Assembly (NCBI GenBank): GCA_001574975.1
Contig: KQ965855.1
Location: 65,507-129,506 of the forward strand
Reading direction: 5' to 3'
Length of the DNA stretch: 64,000 bases
Origin: Gonapodya prolifera JEL478
Lineage: Eukaryota; Monoblepharomycota; Monoblepharidomycetes; Monoblepharidales; Gonapodyaceae
A model generated the notes under the pieces. That model was not told the origin of the DNA, made no database searches, and was given only the letters and a program-made list of their open reading frames with translations. Numbering within the stretch: position 1 is the stretch's first letter; the number at the start of each line of letters is the position of its first letter. Shown piece by piece: positions 23,001 through 34,746 of the stretch. The position numbers were made by a program, and so were the translations under genes.

Positions 23001-26000
23001 CAAGGAGTCCGAAGTGGGTTTCAACGAAGTCACAAGGGCAATTCTGAGTATTTACCTTGAATTTGTGGCTTCTCTATGTGCTGCAGATGGATAAGACCAA
23101 GCGTGAAATCCTTCCGAAACTCCCAATCGCGAGTGTAGACCCTCCGGAAGGAAGACGTGTTGATGAGATTTAAAGCGCCCTTCACTCGATCAGACATTTC
23201 CTCAGTGTCTTCGTTCTTCACTCTTTTCAAGGCCTCAAACAGCTTCGGAAGAACGTGATACTTTCGGGAAGGGAAGGTCCGTACACAAGCCAAGACTGTC
23301 GTGAATGTGAGCTTAGAATCACAACCATCAATTGACCGTGCCATCTAAAAACACTTACGGGCACCAAAAGCTTCACTGCAGAAAGCGGAGGTTGGCACAA
23401 CCTGTTAATACCCACCAATTCGTCCAAAGCGCCCGAATACATACTTGCGAATATCCGGATAGCGGGTCAAGCTCAAATCAACAAGATCGTCGACCAAAGT
23501 TTTTGACGTTTCAGTCAGAGGCATGAAGAGACCGTTCACTCGCAAACGATTGAGGTGCTGAAGGTAAAGTCGCATGACTTCATGTTCTCGTAAGTAAAGG
23601 ATATCGTCGAATGCACTCGGATATCCCCTCACCGTAAATATAGCGTGGGTACTCCCATCGGTGACCGGCGGCTTTCAGTGCATCTTTCTGATACCTCCAT
23701 CCCTTGCGAATGTTGAAGTATTTCGTCCGATACATTCCCCGGTCACTAACGTAGACCCGAATAGCCTGCCAATTGCGTAAGTGAAGTTCAAATCCTGTTG
23801 GAATGGAGTAAACAAATATCTCATACCTTAATAATGGCTTTACCACATTCGACATCGTCAGGGCGAGCGCTTTTGGTCCATTCCGCGACTTTGTGTAGCA
23901 CGACACCAAACTCAGAGAACAGCGAGTCAATTTCAGCATCGTTCAAAACGTGATTTCCACTCAGACTCGAGGTATGACCCGAGTATCCACCCTCAGAGGA
24001 TTCTCTGCGACAAACACCAGTAACGGAGGTTAGCTTACCAAACTATGATTAGAATAGGTGGACACTCATACTTGAGAACAGATTGGCTCTGGACAAATGC
24101 AACTCCCTGAATCACATTTCGGAGAACAACAATCCACTTTACAAATTCCTGTCCGAATGCTTTCGTTGCAACAGTATCCTTCGTCTGTGCCATCATCTCC
24201 GTTAGCTTCCCGAGAGCCAGCGAGCTCCACTTTTTGATCAACTCCTTCGCCCATGCAAGTTCATCTTGACTCGGTGTGTGCCAGTTGACTTCCACTTCGG
24301 AGGGTTTGTAGGTTGCACCCCATCTTAAAGAGGCAAAGTTTGCGTCGTTCCATTCGTTTGGATTCAAGGAGTACACCTCATTAGGATACGTGCCAGTCAG
24401 AGAAAGGATGGTGTGCCGGAGAAGTTTGGCGGACCATTGATAGGCACGGGCTGAAACGCTTTCTCGTATAGTTTGGTCCATCAGTTGATCCAACAATGTA
24501 CGGTGGCGTAAGATAGCAGGGCCGACGTTCTGCACAAGGTGGTGGGCAATACTGCAACATCCCAATTGAATCCAAACATATTTCGCCGAATCCGAACTAC
24601 CAAGCCTTACCTCTGCCACCAGTGCAGGGTGATGTCGCTTTGACGAGGTTCCTCAGAAGTGGCCCATTGAGATCCGGCACCGCTCTCAAGCTCAGACTGA
24701 ATCATTTCTGCTGTGGTGGGTAAAAATTTGTCGAGAACGTTTTCCGCTCCCCACCCAAGACCAGTCAACGAAGCGATGACCCCAATCTGTTTAGTGGCGT
24801 TTACGATAGTACGTTCTCGTGCAAATCTGTAGACACGTTCGAGTGCAATACAGTGCAGATCGGGGGAGAGTTGGCCGAAAACCACTTCGATAGCATATAC
24901 GAGCAGTTGTAAAACATTGTCTTCCGAATTGTAGCGAGTGGATGCGTGAAAGTTCTGAGGAAGGTTGTCCAACTGGTTGACGCAGTCACGACGGAAGCTG
25001 TGAGGGATACTGTGGAGGATCAACGAACTGAACCGGTTAACTCACCATTTGGAACGCTCTATCGAGGAACTTCACGACCCAGTCTTCGAAGCCTGTCGTG
25101 GATTCACGAGCGAGATCGTCTTGCGCATCGGAGTCTCCGTCCGAGTGAGTTTCGTTCGACGTTGCTGCCGTTCTTGTTTCAACATCAACAAGCATGAAGT
25201 CCCCTTCAGTTTCCCCTTCCACCAAAGACACTTTTTGGGGTGCTTCAGTAGGCGAGTGTTTCGGCAATGGACTGGCCTTTGTAGCATCGGCAAAAGGAAC
25301 GTACAAAGCGACATGAGTAATAAACCGCAGAGTAGCCGTTGACTTTCGTGGATCGTTGATGTCCAGTCCAGGAAGTGTTATATCCAGGAGCTCCAAAAGA
25401 TATTTCGCACCCCGGGGGAAATTGCTTCGCGAGACAAATGCGGGAGCGATGTGGGACAAAACATCGATCGCCGCAATGACACGTTGAGTGGCTTCTGTAG
25501 ATGATATGGAAGAGGAGAGAAGTTCCAGCAGAGGCGGGAGTATGACGTTCGGTGCAAGCCCTTTACACCGACAAAATGGTGAGATTAAAGCTCCAAATTC
25601 CAAGAGCGCCATCCAAGATCTCACAAGCCAAGCATTTCAGCGCGGAACTCGCTTCGTTCACTGCAGTCGAGTCCTTCCCAAAAATGGCAAGCAGTGCAGG
25701 TGCTTTGATGATGGTGGTGAACTCATCACGAATATCCCTCGTCAGTCGAAGATGTCCCGGAGTTGTGCAAGGAAGCCGCTCCCGACGCCATCGCGCCAAA
25801 AATTCGCGAGCGAGAAAGTGAAGCTGGAAGGCACGTTGGTTCTAAATGCCGATGCTTTCAATAAAAAGAAATTCGCTCACAAATTTGTTCAATCCCCTGC
25901 TCCATTTCCCACCATTGCTTGGGTGGTAATAAGACTCAATAGATTGTAGAAGGGTCTTGAGAGAGTCGAGAACATCAAGTTCAGCAACACTTCCACCACT

Positions 26001-27309
26001 GGATGACAACGGTGTGCTCGGAGATGCTGTGCTGGCCGGAGTGATAGTTCTCGATGGGTAAATGAGATTAACCAACAAGCGGGCCAAAGATTCGAATTGG
26101 TCCTGGTCACGAATGAAGATTAAGGACCTGCAGTAATTTCAGGACATTCATTTGGACCCACATTTCGGTCGCCGAACATTGAACCTCCCAAACCAGAACC
26201 ACCGCCTCGGCCGCCCATCATTCCGGCGAGGACGCCTCCAGCTCCAGCCGAGGCCCCAGCCTGCCCAGTACCAACAGGAAGTTCCATCTCCCGCAGTGTT
26301 GCTGTCAATAAGAAAGCAACATCCTCTTTGGTCCATCCTACGAGATCTGGCTTTCCAACCTGGTCTTTCGCAAGTCTGGACAGGAGTTCAAGCGACGCTC
26401 CTTGCGGAAGAGATGGCGTGAGTTTCATCATATCGAGCACAGTTGGAACCCAGAAAAAGGCACATTTGAGGCCTCCCTCTTCGTTCAAGAGCTCTTTTGG
26501 GGCCGTGGGTACCGTATGGGTGGGGAGGAAGAGGGCAAGACTTCCCTGTACGAGCAAGACGGTGAAGATATTGTGCTGCGTAAAGTAGGGGAGTATGGTG
26601 GAAAGTATTGGAACTGTGGCAGATGGCGGAAAGTATCTGCGATGGTTGGCGTTCGTGAGATTGCACGATACCACATGAAAAAGCACGATCAAATTCACCT
26701 GCGAGCTTCCTTTATCATCTTCACGACTGCACCAATATGTTGCGGGTTTGAGCCCGCCGATCTTTCACGCTGCTTTGGAAGTATCGCCGTTTTCATGACA
26801 TTCCACATCGGTTGCCAATCCAACTCCAACGCGTCTGTTGGCAGAAGATCCTCTTTACTGTAACAGGCGCGTGGAAATTATTCACTTCGAAGTCAGGAAT
26901 ACCAATCGTAGTCGCTTACGCAAGAAGCTTAGCGCAGCATTCCGCATATCGCTCAATGATTGGTGGGTCCACATTTGGATTGACCACCACTTCGTAGAGG
27001 ACTTGAACGAACTTAACCCTGTCATCCCTCGACAGAGGAAACTTGAGGTCCAGGAAACTGATGGGTTCCAAAGACCCAACGGAAGTCAGAACGACGAGTC
27101 ACAGATCGGTTTGGCTAGTCGCACTTCAACACTCACCGTTCTAGCTGCTTAATCCACTTCGTTCCACCTGGAGCGTAGTCTCTAGCGAGTAATGATACAG
27201 CGAGTCCGGTCTTAATGTCATCCAGTAACGTTGCGACTTCCAGATCGTGTTCCTGTTTCGTAAGATACGGTAGGCTGCGGTTCCAGTCGAACGGCGCGTC
27301 CAGCGCCAT
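20058..27309 (-). CDS. BLM10: Proteasome activator Blm10/PA200
   Basis: Large HEAT-repeat protein that caps the ends of the 20S proteasome and opens its gate; the family acts in acetyl-histone turnover, DNA repair and proteasome assembly. The gene is read leftwards from ATG at 27309 (MALDAPFDWNRSLPYL) through many exons separated by introns of 50-70 bases, about 2,000 residues in all. The C-terminal family block is plain: LRHSAVLGLSAIVQAFPYGVP, then DPAPIG...ALSNFKRTHHDTWHEDVEKFT and EQLDVLSDFFVGENYY. A final intron (20135-20063) is followed by a 5-base exon that completes an Ala codon and a stop, giving the C-terminus N-Y-Y-A. That is the Blm10 HbYX motif, which inserts into the pocket of the 20S alpha ring. 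The gene looks intact. It starts 380 bases from the divergent RNase L-like gene. Confidence 0.9.
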
Positions 27310-27689
27310 CGTTTGAGGCAAGCAGTGTTTGGGGAAGGAAAGAATCGGAGGCGGGCAGAAGCTGGGCTTATAAATCGTCCTCGTCTTGCGCTACCTGCCT
27401 GGAGGCCTTGGCAGTCACGCAAGTGCCACATTCTTTGTGTCCCCCAGTTCCGACATCTCGGTCTTCCACCTCTTACATTCCCCCCGCCTTTCCAGGAATA
27501 GGTACATTCATTAAATTTCTCCTCCCTGGAACTTATTCGGCGATGCAGTGAACAAAACCTCCACCCAGGAAGGAGACAAGACAACAATTCTCTCCTAATT
27601 CTCCCAACTACAGCCCCAAGCATAGCGGGCTTGCGTCGGGCGACGCTAATTTGGGACTCGTAGCGTTTCAGGAACGAAAAGTGCTCGCG
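27310..27689. promoter_or_regulatory. Shared divergent promoter region
   Basis: 380 bases separate the ATG of the Blm10 gene (reading left) from the ATG of the RNase L-like gene (reading right), so one promoter region must serve both or hold two back-to-back promoters. No clear TATA box is seen. Confidence 0.55.
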
Positions 27690-30600
27690 ATGTCGGCGTT
27701 CAAACCTACTCAGCTTCAAAGCTCCGGCGTGGATGAAAGAACTTTGAGTCTGAGCCGGCGACCGACAGAGCTCTCCGACGGAGATAACGAAGACCTTGCT
27801 GCGGTTGCAATGCAAGCTGCTTCGGAAGGTGATGTGGACAGATTGCGGGATGCTTTGGAACGTTGGGAGCGGCAATCGGAACCACACGGTGAGGCATCCG
27901 TGGGAGGAAAGTCGATGCGATCACCACGAGACTTTCTGGGTAGAACTCCCCTCATGCTCGGTGCAAGGAAAGGGATAGTCGAGGTGGCGAAATTCTTACT
28001 TCAACCACCGGACCCATTGGATGTTGGGCTACAGCAGAAGAATACACCCGAGGACACTTATGTGAACAGTGCTCATGATGTGCCGTGGGCGTACGTTGAA
28101 GAGAAGGACGCTGATGGAAGAACGCCAATTATGTATGCGGAGAAAGCCAACTCCATTCCTCTCCTCCGAGTACTCCTCGAAGAATTCTCTGCGGATCCTC
28201 ACGTCCGTGACAAAAATGGTGAAAACGCAGCTGAGCTCGCTGTGCGGAACGGACACACCGACGCCTTGTCCCTTTACATTGCTTTGCATCCCGACTTGGT
28301 GCATGCTCCGAACCCAGTGTCTGGCCGCACCCTGCTCCACCTTGCAGCAGATCTTTCACGATACGATGCAAGTGCATGTCTCGCTTCGGCTGGCGCCGAA
28401 ATTGATGCTGCGGACCTGCATGGAAGTACCCCCATCATGGTTGCTGCTGCAGCGGGCGCTGTGGATGTCTGTGAGCTGCTAATCGACAAAGGAGCTGATG
28501 TTCGTGCCAGTGACCACCTCGGAAAAGGAGCTGTGGAGTACGCGCGAGGAGCTGTGAGTATTTCTGTTCCAATTGGTTCCAACAATGTTAAGAGAACGAT
28601 CCTTAAATGCGTTTGGGACATGACAGAACCACCCCGACCTTGCCCGCCTCCTTTCATTCCGTTCAGGCGGCGGGTTTCAATCTCTCTCTCCACCTTCCGT
28701 GACCCCTCCTTCACCCTCTTCACCCACCGTCGAGCCATCCTTTCCGATCCCAGCGTCGCCACATCCGGTACCTCCACCTGATCATTCTCCTGTCACAATA
28801 TCGCCCATAACATATTACCCGACACAGCCGTTATATCATACCGTAGGAGGTCGAGTGTACCTCGGAGAGAGCGGGGGAAGAGAAGTGGGAGTGCGGGTGT
28901 CGAGATTATGGAAGGGATGGGAGCGCGAGGTCGAACAATGGAGAAGGGCGGACGAGCACCCTGGTGTAGCACGGTGAGTCGACGCTGAGAAAACTTGCTT
29001 TTGACGACACGATGCGATCCCAATCAGATTTCTTTCAAAACCTCACAAGGTTTTTCTCCTTCGCAACCAACTCCACCACTCTTCTCCTAGCGTTCGAGCT
29101 CCTGCCCATCTCACTGGCATCCCTCGTTCATCCTGTGTCACATCCCCCGTCTCCAACCGCACTCTCACTTCTTCCCCCTCATGTCGCTCCGGAAGGGCTT
29201 AGACGGACGATACTTGGCGACGTGCGCGGGACTTTCAAAGTGATGGCTGAAGCTGTGGCGTGGTGTGAAGAGGTGGGCGTTGTTGGTGGGGCAATCGGAC
29301 CTGAGGTATGTTTGTACTGATGTTGGGATTAAGATCTCTTCATCCTCATCACGAGCTCGTGGATTGCTTTTCCCTACTCCAGACAATTTTTGTCACCCCA
29401 GCCGTCGGTGGGGGCAACCCCCGCCTGAAGCTCGCGTGCTTTGTCCTCCCACAACTTTCCTTCCTCCCAACCATCATCCCGGCGCCTTCACTTCCCGACT
29501 CATTGTCTGACCGTCGTAACCGCCGAAAGTCCAAGTCCAAAGGCCGAGCGTCACCATCGCCATCCGACGTTCAAACTTCGGTGGTGCTTGATGGTACTCG
29601 GCTCTCCCCCCCGACTGCCGGGTTCGCACGTGATATGTTCGATCAGCCGATCCCGTTCCGCTCTCCCACTCTTCGACCGGCATCCCCCGCTTTGATGCCG
29701 TCCAGCCCCCCTCGTGTCTCACAGACCACGCTCGGCTCCCCTATGGCGCCCTTTTCTTCTGCACCTTCCGCGTCAGTATCTCTTCAGGGCTCACCATACC
29801 ACCAACCACGACTGTCGCTGTCGGGTCAGTCGCCCTTGATGCCCGGTCAGCCGGGTCAAGCACCCTCGGAGCTAAGCCTAGGGGATCCGGAGTTCATTGG
29901 CAGGGGAACGTCCGTGGAGACGTCCGGTGAGGAGGGGAGCGGAAGTGAGGGCGAAGGCGGGCGGAATCGGAGGAGGAGGAGTAGCGGAAGGAAGCTTGAC
30001 GTGGACGAAGCGATTTCCGACGAATATCTCAGTGAGTGGCCGGGCAAATCGAGCGTCTCCCCTTATCGCTCAACCATCCCATTTCCCAGTGTGGTGCTCC
30101 CCGGAACTCGTATCGGTATTATACCAGTCCTCGCACACCCACACCTCACTCTCCTCCGTCTTCTTCGGGCCCTCCACCGACGTCTTCTCCCTCGCCCTCG
30201 TCGCCTTCTGCCTCCTCACGCGCGGCAACTCCCACCCGTTCGGGCTCAACCCTGCCACCCGCGTCAGGGATATGCTGCACAGACGCACACCCGATCTGTC
30301 ACCCCTTGAACGGTCCAACGGGCTCAAGGGGGAATGGGTCGAGGCGCAGAGCTTGTTGAGGGAGATGCTCGCGTTTGACCCGCAGAGGCGGCCAAGCGCG
30401 GCGGATGTCGTTGCGGTGCATCCGTATTTTTGGGGCGCGGAGAGGAGGATAGAGTTCTTGAGGGAGGCGGCGGACTGGCTCAAGGTCGAGGTGAGCCCTT
30501 CTCCTGCTCCGGTCTCCGGTCTCCGGTCCGTGAACCGCCTCAAACACCTCAAAAATGCCACTTCCCCCCTAAACAACTTTCTCTCTGCTTCGCAAGCCCA

Positions 30601-31732
30601 CATCCCCGCCCAGCCCTCTGATCGTGCGCCTCGAGACCGGCGCGCGTCTCGTCCTGGGCGCCGAGCTCGACTGGCCAAGACACATTGATGCCGAGGTGTG
30701 GATGGAGTTGAGCAAGAGGGCCAAATATGAGGGCGAGCAGGTGAGGGATTTGGTCAAGGCGGTGCGGAATTTGGTGAGTGTGGCGTGTGGTTTGTGGTTA
30801 GCTGTTGAGAAGATATTCTGACGTTTTATGTTGCTTTGGCACAGAAAAATCATGTACGTATGGTATTGTCTCACTTGACTACAAACTCAAAGCACCGCCA
30901 CATCTCACATCCTCCACTCCAGTACACCGAACAACCCCCCACCGTCAAACACCTCCTGGGCCCACTCCCGCACGGCCTGTATCTCTACTTCGCATCGCGC
31001 TTCCCGCGTCTGCTCATGCACGTCTTTGCGACCATTGTCGGCGACACGAGGGCGCGGAATGATCGGGCGTTTGTGAGGTTTTGGGATGGGGGCGCCAGTG
31101 AGGATTCTGTGAGTGGTGCGGGCGTGGGAGGGGCCGGTGGACTGAAGGGAGAGGGGAGAGGGGGCAGCAGGAGTAGGGAAAATAGGGGCGTCTTGTACGC
31201 GATGGAGATTGCGAAGGGGGAGGAGCGGTGGGTTCATCGGGAGCTTGAGCTGCACGACGATCGTGACGGTGGTAACGGCGGAGCGCCACAGCAGGGGAGT
31301 AGAAGCACGAGTAGAAGCAGGAGCAGGTCGAAAGCTCCGGCGCCAGCGCCAAGCAGCGGCAGCAGCGCTCCGTCACGACGTGGGACGAAGAGCGAGTTGA
31401 CGGCGGCGGTTCACGTGCACATGCAGGAGCAGGAGGAGCAGCTGTCGCAGGCTAGAAAGAGTCGACGACGGTCGAGCGATTGGCGTGGTGGAGGTGATGC
31501 TGGGGGTGAGGCCGGTGGTGTAGGTGCAGGTGCAGGTGAAGTCGATCTGGATACCACGGCGAAGAAAAACAAAGGGCACAAGGGGAAGAAGGCTAGAGGG
31601 GGCGGTCACGTCGATACAGCTACGGCAAAACAGGGGCGTGGAGCGGGGTCCAAGTCTGGAGGGGACAGCGAGCCGTCGGGGGACGATGACGATGACGCGT
31701 CAGAGACCGACGACGATAGCGATCTCGAATAG
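27690..31732 (+). CDS. RNase L-like protein: ankyrin repeats, pseudokinase, KEN ribonuclease domain
   Basis: Eight exons: 27690-28553, 28627-28963, 29028-29305, 29383-30031, 30090-30490, 30597-30773, 30845-30853, 30923-31732. They sum to 3,525 bases with consistent phases and give 1,174 residues. Residues about 35-315 are five or six ankyrin repeats (DFLGRTPLMLGARKG, DADGRTPIMYA, SGRTLLHLAADL, HGSTPIMVAAAAG, HLGKGAVEYA). Residues about 358-843 are a kinase fold of the IRE1/RNase L type, ending FDPQRRPSAADVV..HPYFW. The ATP lysine position reads VGVR, the HRD place VGG and the DFG place ACF, so it is a pseudokinase. About 190 Ser/Pro-rich residues are inserted between DFG and SPE positions. 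Residues about 848-963 are a KEN domain, with VRNLKNHY holding the catalytic His, then YFASRFPRLLMHVF. The tail is Arg/Ser-rich and ends acidic. No signal peptide or membrane segment is present, unlike IRE1. By family knowledge, KEN domains cut RNA when the kinase parts dimerise. The trigger is unknown. Confidence 0.85.
30845..30853 (+). other. 9-base micro-exon encoding Lys-Asn-His of the KEN active site
   Basis: AAAAATCAT between acceptor CACAG and donor GTACGT. It supplies K-N-H of RNLKNHY, including the histidine equivalent to human IRE1 H910 and RNase L H672. Skipping it keeps the frame but removes the catalytic residue. Confidence 0.75.
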
Positions 31733-32835
31733 AAAATAATCTATGTAACCGTCAAACGATGTGTGATGCCTTTCTCGACGCGCTAGGGATTTCGCGTGAA
31801 CAATTGCGGTTTCGTTGACAGGTAATAATTCCCTTGCTACTGCGGTGTTCGAGTGACTTTGCCAACGCATATAATGGACCCGAGAGGTCTGTTTTGAGTA
31901 TTTCTCGCCCATCGTTCAACTATGACTTTGATGAGCCAGAGAGTATGTATACAGACCTGCATGGCATGTATCAAGGGCCATTGCTGTAGCCATTCATAAA
32001 ACACAACCCTTATAATTTGGCCGAGTGGTCGTATGTGAAATCTGATCACTGTAGGCCACTGCTACCCATTCACATTGTACTCCATCTAGTCTATGACAAC
32101 ACCGCTCAGAGCAGAGCGGGCCATTTTCAGATTTGAAATCTCCACGTCAGGAGTAATTACCCGCTCCCAGTCATCGCTCCTCCGGTCTGCTTGGTTCCCT
32201 CCGACATCGGTACAGGTAGTAAGGTACGGATGACACACTGTGTTTATCCGCGAGTACCAAGGGCACAGGGAAGAGCGAATCTGGGTGGTGTACTGAGATG
32301 GTGTTGGGGACTGAGAAGGCACGAGGAAGACTCCTGGGGGAAATGGAACTATTGGCCAGGGTGTCTTCAAAATTAAAGATTGTCTCCCTTGAATAATTCT
32401 GTGGCGGACTCAGCGTGCACCTGTTCATGTGCTTGATCACGAACCCCAGGGAGCGAATGTTGTGGTTGGCCGGATCAATTGCACCTGCGCCACATTTAGA
32501 ATTGGCTTGAAAAGCAGCAAAAATTGGGAATAAAAGAAAGAAAGAAACAACGCGACAAGTGAAGCAACAAAGACACGCCGACTCCCGCGTGTCTCCCGCC
32601 CGTCCGATTGTTTGTTTTCCAAAGGTAAGGGGTGTCAATGCGGAGGACGCGTGTTTACGGTGAATCGTATAAATATCCGCGTGGCTCCAACTCCCATACC
32701 AAACCATCGCAAGCATCCACCCGCACTCTCTACGCGCAACTCGCATCGCACCTGCCCTCCGTCTCCCGCGAGCCGGCTGTCGCCTGTCGCTTGCCAAAGT
32801 TCCGCTCTCCACCTCCCGCGACGACAGCGACACCG
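31733..32835. other. Intergenic with candidate cyclin promoter
   Basis: About 1.1 kb. A long antisense frame (33205 back to 32171) has low-complexity Arg/Ser composition and looks like a shadow. A TATAAAT lies at 32668-32674, about 160 bases before the cyclin ATG. Nothing else is seen. Confidence 0.45.
32668..32674 (+). promoter_or_regulatory. Candidate TATA box of cyclin copy 1
   Basis: TATAAAT about 160 bases upstream of the ATG at 32836. Position and strand fit a promoter element, but no second motif was used to confirm it. Confidence 0.3.
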
Positions 32836-34746
32836 ATGCCCGCTTCCCGCCGCGCGGCGCTGCATGATGGCTGGGACGAGTACGCGGCATCATATCTCGC
32901 GCACGCCCGCGCCGACGACGTGAGTGTCCCGTGCCGCGCAGGGTGCGAGTTTCGCCGGGCGTGACTCCCAATCGACCCCTGACGCGTCTCCACTTTCTCC
33001 CTTTTGACCCCTCACGCACGTCGCACCCTCCAGCACCGCGCGCTGCCCTTCGCGACCTACTTGAGCGCCCAGCCCCATCTGACGCCCGCCAGTGAGTCTT
33101 CTCGCTATGTCCGCTCTCGTCAGTTGCAGTGCATCGGTTGTTGACCCGCACCCTGCCCCGCCCCTTGTCTCCCCCAGTGCGACAGACGCTCGTATCGTGG
33201 CTCAAAGGTGCGCTCTTTTTGTTTCTTGCCCGTCGCGTCCTTTCTCTGCTGACCCTACCTTACACCCTTTTGTCTTGGCACGCTTCACACTGTCTCCCAC
33301 CACCGCCCCCAGACGTCAAGAACAACCTGGGACTCCACTCGCACACGCTCGCTCTGGGAGTGTACCTGATGGATATGTATCTCTCCTGCAGAAGCATCCC
33401 GCGACAGGACTTGTGAGTGGCCCGGCCTGGCGTCCAGGTTTATCCCGCCATGTCCAGGGACGCGGACCCGGATAGGGGTTCTGACTCTACCTTTTTCCTT
33501 TCTCTCCTTTTCTCCTCTCGTCTCATCACTTCATTGCATCGCATCGTGCTTCCTCTGTCCTTGCACTTGCACTTGCACTTGCACCTGCGCCTACTTGCAC
33601 CCGACACCTGCCACTACCACCTGCCATCTCCCACGTGTCCCGTGCCACCTCCCACCTCCTACCTCCCACTACCCGCCACCGCCAGCCAACTCCTCGGAAT
33701 CGTCGCCCTCTTCGTCGCCTCCAAATACGTCGACATTCCGCGCCGCTGCATGGCCGCGTCCAACGTCGGCGCGCTGTGCTGCGGGGTGTACCCGCACGCC
33801 GACATTGTCGAGATGGAGCACCGGTTGCTCGAGGTGGTCAATTTTGATCTGTCCTGGATAAGCCCTCAGGGCTTGTTGGCGTTGGCCACGGGTCAGATTA
33901 GGAGCATGGACGGACGCGACGAGGAGTACGGACCCGTTATCCCGCGCGACCCCGTGCCGCTCAACATCAACCTCATCGACGACGTACTGGATCTCCATCC
34001 ACTCACCTCCGCCTCCCCTTCCCCTGCGTCGTCGCGCTCAGACGATGCAGAGGAACCCGACCCCACATTCGCCACCCTATCCCTCCCACCGCCTTTACTC
34101 CGCCTCGCCCACGGGATCCTCGAGAAGGCGCTGGAGCACTCGCGGTTTATTGGTTTGTCGAGCTGCACGATGGCCGTGTCGTCGCTGCTTGCGGCGGATC
34201 GGCTGCTCATGCTGGCGCAGAGGATGGACAGGACACTTTTGGTGAGTGGAAAGCATGGGCATGTGTTGAAGTGCACCGTACTGACTCGACCTCGACGCCC
34301 GCGCCGCCCGCCCACTCTCTGACTCATCACCATCACCATCTCAATTTCTGCACTCCTTCTCCTCATGCCTCTTACCTCTCACCTCCCAGACCCCTCCCAC
34401 AATCTTCCACCTCCTCGCCACATTCTCCCCCTCCTCTCCCACCCCCGCCGCCACCTTCGCAACCTCTATCCCCGAAGTGGCCTTCCACCTCGCGAACGTC
34501 GCCATCGTGGACGGGCTCGTCGAGATGCCCCCCCTACCGCCGTTGGATCCACCGCCCCCGCCGAGTCCGAATGGGGGGAATGCGACGTTGTTGGAGACGG
34601 AGTATTTGTTGAGCGAGTATGTGAGTATATCTCGTCGATCGTGTAACCTTATCGCGTCGTCTGATTCAAGCTACCATTCAAAGGACTTTGCACCCAACGA
34701 CGACGTGCGAAGGGAGGCGCATTCGCAGGACCCCATCTTCTTCTAG
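32836..34746 (+). CDS. Cyclin, tandem copy 1
   Basis: Cyclin-box protein that would bind and activate a cyclin-dependent kinase. Seven exons: 32836-32919, 33034-33091, 33178-33207, 33313-33412, 33686-34241, 34390-34620, 34684-34746. Total 1,122 bases, 373 residues, all phases consistent. The N-terminal cyclin fold starts with MRQTLVSWLK...DVKNNLGLHSHTLALGVYLMD, goes on to QLLGIVALFVASKYVDIP and ends with DIVEMEHRLLEVVNFDLSWISP, the usual A/B-type pattern. A second fold follows, with HGILEKALEHSRFIGLSSCTMAVSSLLAADRLL. The N-terminal leader before the box is only about 60 residues and shows no classical RxxL destruction box. The start MPAS is shared with copy 2, which is why I chose it over upstream frames. 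Which CDK or phase it serves cannot be told. Confidence 0.85.
33560..33583. repeat. Hexanucleotide tandem repeat in a cyclin intron
   Basis: Four units of CTTGCA inside the fourth intron of cyclin copy 1. The matching intron of copy 2 is shorter and lacks it, so it expanded after the duplication. Confidence 0.7.

Noticed and set aside
27141-27887. 248-residue open frame on the minus strand across the divergent promoter
   Set aside because: It is antisense to the first exon of the RNase L-like gene and to the shared promoter, has no domain, and clashes with two well-supported ATGs.
28554-28670. Intron ending at the CAG at 28666 after the ankyrin exon
   Set aside because: With the strong GTGAGT donor it gives the wrong phase and an early stop. 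The acceptor at 28626 keeps the phase and completes the last ankyrin repeat (NHPDLARLL).
27690-31732. Calling the kinase-KEN gene an ordinary IRE1
   Set aside because: IRE1 has a signal peptide, a lumenal domain and a membrane segment before the kinase. Here the N-terminus is ankyrin repeats in phase with the kinase exons, and no hydrophobic segment is present.
32171-33205. 344-residue minus-strand frame over the cyclin promoter
   Set aside because: Low-complexity Arg/Ser/Gly composition, no domain, and antisense to three well-supported cyclin exons.
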